Assembly: GCF_051257895.1 (NCBI RefSeq)
Contig: NZ_CP194331.1
Coordinates: 1,426,001 to 1,490,000 of the forward strand
DNA length: 64,000 bases
Reading direction: 5' to 3'
From: Gallionella straubiae
GTDB taxonomy: Bacteria > Pseudomonadota > Gammaproteobacteria > Burkholderiales > Gallionellaceae
Shown: piece after piece, positions 60,571 to 64,000 of the stretch
How positions within the stretch are numbered: the stretch's first letter is position 1
Layout: each line of letters opens with the position of its first letter
Made by a program: the position numbers and the translations under genes
The notes under the pieces: generated by a model
What the model saw: only the letters and a program-made list of their open reading frames with translations
Told to the model about the DNA's origin: nothing
The model's database searches: none

Positions 60571-61926
60571 ATGCTGGACAATCTGACGCAACGCCTTTCC
60601 GGCGTCATCAAGACCCTGCGCGGTCAGGCGCGCCTCACCGAGAGCAACATCCAGGACGCCCTGCGCGAAGTGCGCATGGCGCTGCTCGAAGCCGATGTCG
60701 CGCTGCCGGTCGTCAAGGACTTCATCGCCCAGGTCAAGGAGGCCGCGCTCGGCCAGGAAGTCATCGGCAACCTGAATCCGGGGCAGGCTCTGATCGGCGT
60801 GGTGCACCGCGAGCTCACCAAGCTGATGGGCGAGCACAACGATGCGCTCAACCTCGCCACCACCCCGCCCGCCGTGATCCTGATGGCCGGCCTGCAGGGC
60901 GCCGGCAAGACCACCACCAGCGGCAAGCTCGCCAAGCTGCTGCGCGACCAGCAGAAGAAGAAGGTGCTGCTGGTCAGCTGCGACGTATACCGCCCCGCGG
61001 CGATCGAGCAACTGCGCACGCTGGCGCAGCAGCTGGAGATCGATTTCTTCGCCTCCGACATCGGCCAGAAGCCGAGGGACATCGCGCTGGCCGCGCATGA
61101 CTACGCGAAAAAACACTACCACGACGTGCTGATCGTCGATACCGCCGGCCGCCTCGCCATCGACGAAGCGATGATGGAGGAGATCAAGCAGCTGCATGCC
61201 GCGCTCAAGCCGATCGAGACGCTGTTCGTGGTCGATGCGATGACCGGACAGGACGCGGTGAACACCGCCAAGGCGTTCGGCGACGCGCTGCCGCTGACCG
61301 GCGTGATCCTCACCAAGCTGGACGGCGACGCGCGCGGCGGCGCGGCGCTCTCGGTGCGCCACATCACCGGCAAGCCGATCAAGTTCGTCGGCGTGAGCGA
61401 GAAACCCGCCGGCCTCGAAGCCTTCCACCCCGAGCGCATGGCCTCGCGCGTGCTCGGCATGGGCGACGTGCTGTCGCTGATCGAGGAAGCGCAGCGCGGC
61501 GTCGATCACGCCGAAGCCGAGAAGCTCGCCAAGAAAGTCAAAAGCGGGCAAGGCTTCGACCTCAACGACTTCAAGATGCAGATCGTGCAGATGCGCAAGA
61601 TGGGCGGCATGTCCGCGCTGATGGACAAGCTGCCCGCGCAACTCAGCCAGGCGGCGGCCGGCGCCAAGGTGGACGACAAGCAGATCAACCGCACCGAAGC
61701 CATCATCAACTCGATGACGCCGGCGGAGCGCAGCAAGCCGGAGCTCATCAAGGCCTCGCGCAAGCGGCGCATCGCCGCCGGTGCGGGCGTGCAGGTGATG
61801 CATGTCAACCAGCTGCTCAACCAGTTCGAGCAGACGCAGAAGATGATGAAGATGCTCGGCAAGGGCGGCGGCATGGCCAAGCTGATGCGCGGCATGGCGG
61901 GGAAATTCCCCGGCATGGGGCGCTAG
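60571..61926 (+). CDS. ffh: Signal recognition particle protein Ffh
   Basis: This 451-residue SRP GTPase targets inner-membrane proteins co-translationally. It has an N domain, a G domain with G1 GLQGAGKTTTSGKLAK, DTAGRLAIDEAMMEE and TKLDGDARGGAALSV, and a methionine-rich M domain (MQIVQMRKMGGMSALMDKL, MMKMLGKGGGMAKLMRGMAG). The order ypjD, ffh, rpsP operon matches E. coli, although ffh here is divergent from the rpsP-side genes. Confidence 0.97.
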   Translation: MLDNLTQRLSGVIKTLRGQARLTESNIQDALREVRMALLEADVALPVVKDFIAQVKEAALGQEVIGNLNPGQALIGVVHRELTKLMGEHNDALNLATTPPAVILMAGLQGAGKTTTSGKLAKLLRDQQKKKVLLVSCDVYRPAAIEQLRTLAQQLEIDFFASDIGQKPRDIALAAHDYAKKHYHDVLIVDTAGRLAIDEAMMEEIKQLHAALKPIETLFVVDAMTGQDAVNTAKAFGDALPLTGVILTKLDGDARGGAALSVRHITGKPIKFVGVSEKPAGLEAFHPERMASRVLGMGDVLSLIEEAQRGVDHAEAEKLAKKVKSGQGFDLNDFKMQIVQMRKMGGMSALMDKLPAQLSQAAAGAKVDDKQINRTEAIINSMTPAERSKPELIKASRKRRIAAGAGVQVMHVNQLLNQFEQTQKMMKMLGKGGGMAKLMRGMAGKFPGMGR

Positions 61927-61941
61927 ACTTCACCCGGTATC

Positions 61942-62667
61942 GTGGCCATCAAAGCCATCATCTTCGACGTCGACGGCACGCTCGCCGACACCGAGGACGG
62001 ACACCGCCAGTCGTTCAACAAGGCCTTCGCCGAATGCGGCTTCGACTGGCACTGGGATGCGGCGCTGTACGACAAACTGCTCGCAGTGACCGGCGGCAAG
62101 GAGCGCATCAAGTATTTCGTCTCGGATTTCCTGACCGGCTATGCCAGGCCAGAAGACTTCGAGGACGTCGTCAAGCGCCTGCATGCGGTGAAGACACAAC
62201 ACTACAACGCCATGCTGCGCGAAGGCCGCATCCCGCTGCGCCCCGGCATCCGGCAACTGATCTCGGATGCGCATGAAGCCGGCATCCTGCTGGCCATCGC
62301 GACCACAACCACGCCGGAGAACGTCGCCACGCTGCTCGAGGTCGGGCTCGGCAAGGACTGGCAGAAACACTTCGCGGCTCTCGGATGCGGCGACATCGTG
62401 CCGCACAAGAAACCCGCGCCGGACATCTATTTCTGGGTGCTGGAGAAACTCGGCCTGCCCGCCGCCGCATGCATCGCGCTGGAAGACTCCGAAAACGGCC
62501 TGTGTGCCAGCCTCGCGGCAGGCATCCGGACTTTCGTCGTCCGCAACCGCTACACGCGCAGCCAGGATTTTTCGGGTGCTGCGGCGGTGTTCGACGACCT
62601 GGATAATCTGGAAAATTTCTACCGGATAACCGGCTTGCTGCTTCCCAAACCGCGGATTTCTGTTTAG
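61942..62667 (+). CDS. CbbY-like HAD phosphatase
   Basis: This 241-residue HAD-superfamily phosphatase (subfamily IA) has motif I DVDGTLADTE, motif II ATTTTPENV, motif III Lys in PHKKPAPDIY and motif IV LEDSENGL. The sequence and length match CbbY/CbbYC proteins, which in photosynthetic and autotrophic bacteria remove xylulose 1,5-bisphosphate, an inhibitor of RuBisCO. The GTG start at 61942 follows ffh by 15 bp. The nearby rpe and gph and the upstream prk support a Calvin-cycle role, but generic beta-phosphoglucomutase-like activity cannot be excluded. Confidence 0.8.
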   Translation: MAIKAIIFDVDGTLADTEDGHRQSFNKAFAECGFDWHWDAALYDKLLAVTGGKERIKYFVSDFLTGYARPEDFEDVVKRLHAVKTQHYNAMLREGRIPLRPGIRQLISDAHEAGILLAIATTTTPENVATLLEVGLGKDWQKHFAALGCGDIVPHKKPAPDIYFWVLEKLGLPAAACIALEDSENGLCASLAAGIRTFVVRNRYTRSQDFSGAAAVFDDLDNLENFYRITGLLLPKPRISV

Positions 62668-62681
62668 CATTCACTCGCCAA

Positions 62682-62757
62682 GGGGGTGTAGCTCAGTTGG
62701 GAGAGCGTCTGGTTCGCAATCAGAAGGCCAGCGGTTCGATTCCGCTCACCTCCACCA
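62682..62757 (+). tRNA. tRNA-Ala(CGC)
   Basis: A 76-nt cloverleaf with encoded CCA: acceptor GGGGGTG/CACCTCC, D-arm GCTC...GAGC, anticodon loop TTCGCAA (anticodon CGC, reading GCG) and T-arm with GTTCGATTC. The third acceptor pair is G3-U70, the universal identity element of alanine tRNA, which confirms the assignment. Confidence 0.95.
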
Positions 62758-62840
62758 TCTGTCATTCCATAAAGTATTCAGCTATATAAAGTATCGGATA
62801 GAATGCACGCTTTGCATTTCGTATTTGATTGAAGGATCGT

Positions 62841-63521
62841 ATGTACCAAATCGCACCAAGCATTCTTTCCGCCAACTTCGCCAAGCTTGGCGAGGAAGTC
62901 GACAACGTCCTAACCTCCGGCGCGGACATCGTGCACTTCGACGTGATGGACAACCACTACGTCCCCAACCTGACCATCGGCCCGCTGGTGTGCGAAGCGC
63001 TGCGCAAGCATGGCGTGACCGCACCGATCGACGTGCACCTGATGATCAAGCCGGTGGATCGCATCATCCCCGATTTCGCCAAGGCGGGCGCGACCTACAT
63101 CACTTTCCACCCGGAAGCCTCCGAGCATATCGACCGCACCATCGGCTTGATCCGCGAGAACGGCTGCAAGCCGGGGTTGGTGTTCAACCCGGCCACGCCG
63201 CTGGACGTGCTGGAATACACGCTGCCAAAGATCGACATGGTGCTGCTGATGTCGGTGAACCCCGGCTTCGGCGGGCAGAAGTTCATTCCCTACGTGCTGG
63301 ACAAGGCGCGCAAGGTGCGCAAGATGATCGATGCAGGCGGCTACAACTGCCGCCTGGAAATCGACGGCGGTGTGGGCCCGGCCAACATCCGCGAAGTGGC
63401 CGCGGCCGGCGCGGACACCTTCGTTGCCGGCTCCGCCATTTTCGGCGCGCGCAAGGACAGCGACCCGCACCGTTACGACAGCGTGATCGCGGCGATGCGC
63501 GCCGAGCTCGCCAAGGTGTAG
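62841..63521 (+). CDS. rpe: Ribulose-phosphate 3-epimerase
   Basis: This 226-residue TIM-barrel enzyme interconverts ribulose and xylulose 5-phosphate in the pentose phosphate and Calvin cycles. The SILSANFAKLGEEV start, HFDVMDNHYVPNLTIGP with metal ligands, DVHLMIKPVD, SVNPGFGGQKFIP and EIDGGVGPANI segments are complete. The ATG at 62841 is used; a TTG 12 bp upstream is in frame but non-conserved. Confidence 0.96.
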   Translation: MYQIAPSILSANFAKLGEEVDNVLTSGADIVHFDVMDNHYVPNLTIGPLVCEALRKHGVTAPIDVHLMIKPVDRIIPDFAKAGATYITFHPEASEHIDRTIGLIRENGCKPGLVFNPATPLDVLEYTLPKIDMVLLMSVNPGFGGQKFIPYVLDKARKVRKMIDAGGYNCRLEIDGGVGPANIREVAAAGADTFVAGSAIFGARKDSDPHRYDSVIAAMRAELAKV

Positions 63522-63526
63522 CCATC

Positions 63527-63886
63527 ATGCGCGCCCGCCTGTTCCTGTTGCCGATAGCCGCCCTCGCGCTGGCTGGCTGCGAGCGGTTTACGGGCGCCAA
63601 TCAGCAGAAGACTCTCGACGCCGAGGCGATCGGCTATGCCTGCCGCGTGTCGCTGAAAACGCCCGAAGACTGCATGAAGGAAAACGACACGCACAGCCCG
63701 ACTTCCGTGTTGTACGGCTGGAAGGAAGCCGACAAGGACATCAAGGAAAAGGCCATCGACCCCACCATGGGCAGGCACGCGCCACAGGCCCCGCAAAGCA
63801 CACCGCCTGCTGCAGAAAGCAAACCAGTCGCCGCGGCCGAAGGCAAGCCCGCTCAGGGCACCGCCGAAAAACCGGCTGGCCGCTAA
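63527..63886 (+). CDS. Small lipoprotein between rpe and gph
   Basis: This 119-residue protein has a signal peptide with lipobox LAGC at residues 15-18. A short domain follows with two cysteines (ACRVSLKTPEDC) and SPTSVLYGWKEADKDIKEK, and then a low-complexity Ala/Pro/Lys tail. I do not recognise its family. It is tightly placed between rpe and gph (5 bp and 10 bp gaps), so it is probably co-transcribed. Confidence 0.75.
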   Translation: MRARLFLLPIAALALAGCERFTGANQQKTLDAEAIGYACRVSLKTPEDCMKENDTHSPTSVLYGWKEADKDIKEKAIDPTMGRHAPQAPQSTPPAAESKPVAAAEGKPAQGTAEKPAGR

Positions 63887-63896
63887 CGGTACGGCC

Positions 63897-64000
63897 ATGC
63901 AGCAAGCCGCGCCCATCAGAAGATTCTCCACCCCCGTCAGCGTGCGCGCCATCGTCGCCGACCTCGACGGCACGTTGCTGGACTCCGCGCCGCAACTGGC
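63897..64000 (+). CDS. gph: Phosphoglycolate phosphatase, 5' fragment cut by window edge
   Basis: Only the first 34 codons are present. They contain the HAD motif I AIVADLDGTLLDSAPQL, and the position directly after rpe matches gph in many proteobacteria. Gph removes 2-phosphoglycolate made by RuBisCO oxygenation or DNA repair. The rest lies outside the window, so the assignment relies on motif I and context. Confidence 0.8.
   Translation, partial: MQQAAPIRRFSTPVSVRAIVADLDGTLLDSAPQL

Noticed and set aside
62682..62757. tRNA-Ala as an island integration site
   Set aside because: No integrase or partial tRNA duplicate lies nearby; flanking genes are housekeeping.

Overview
The window is a GC-rich stretch of a betaproteobacterial chromosome. 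The mannose-sensitive haemagglutinin (MSHA) pilus locus, the single-chain phosphoribulokinase with rpe/gph/CbbY-type companions, the sulfide:quinone oxidoreductase and the general gene order suggest an autotrophic or sulfur-oxidising member of the Nitrosomonadales (Gallionellaceae- or Sulfuricella-like). That placement is inferred from gene content; no rRNA gene is present.

Layout. 1-4259 (minus): biotin cluster bioB-bioF-bioH-bioC-bioD, with bioD cut by the window edge. 4317-5042 (plus): a ComF-type phosphoribosyltransferase. 5029-22731 (minus): an almost complete MSHA-type IV pilus locus. It runs from the ATPase MshE with its c-di-GMP-binding signature, through MshG, a minor pilin, a novel membrane protein, the major pilin MshA and minor pilins MshC/D/O/P, to the 1.2-kilo-residue MshQ and the assembly/secretin block MshI-MshN. 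22831-27852: trmL facing gpsA-SH3-secB-grxC-rhodanese, then a PglL/Wzy-type O-oligosaccharyltransferase. 27819-34122 (minus): a sulfide-response module (SqrR/BigR-like repressor, membrane fusion protein, type I SQR, RND pump, DUF2892 protein). 34226-38764 (plus): gpmI-envC-ctpA and a small hypothetical gene. 38814-40596 (minus): xth and prk. 40878-51594 (plus): leuS-lptE-holA-cutA-dsbD, aroQ-accB-accC-prmA and a zinc-ribbon/DUF3426 protein. 51741-52771: plsY and folB.

52772-56124 is the only accessory island. It holds an AT-richer HEPN-motif gene, an IS110-family insertion sequence with a structured upstream region that looks like a bridge RNA, and a 1,048-bp element. The latter has perfect 24-bp terminal inverted repeats and a 9-bp target duplication, and carries a second HEPN-motif gene instead of a transposase. 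56125-64000 returns to housekeeping: xerD, ogt, rpsP-rimM-trmD-rplS, a CcsA-like protein, ffh, a CbbY-like phosphatase, tRNA-Ala(CGC), rpe, a small lipoprotein and the start of gph.

A theme across the window is the number of small palindromic repeats of several families. Most sit between genes, but some lie in frame inside conserved proteins (BioH, GpsA, the oligosaccharyltransferase), form the C-terminal tail of TrmL, or supply the stop codon of BioB. Four loci have the GTAG-plus-hairpin architecture of REP elements mobilised by RAYT (TnpA-REP) transposases; no RAYT gene lies in the window.

The strongest leads are these in-frame repeats, the HEPN mobile cassette, the candidate IS110 bridge RNA, and the SqrR-like sulfide module wedged between gpmI and the yibN-grxC-secB-gpsA block that adjoins gpmI in Escherichia coli.
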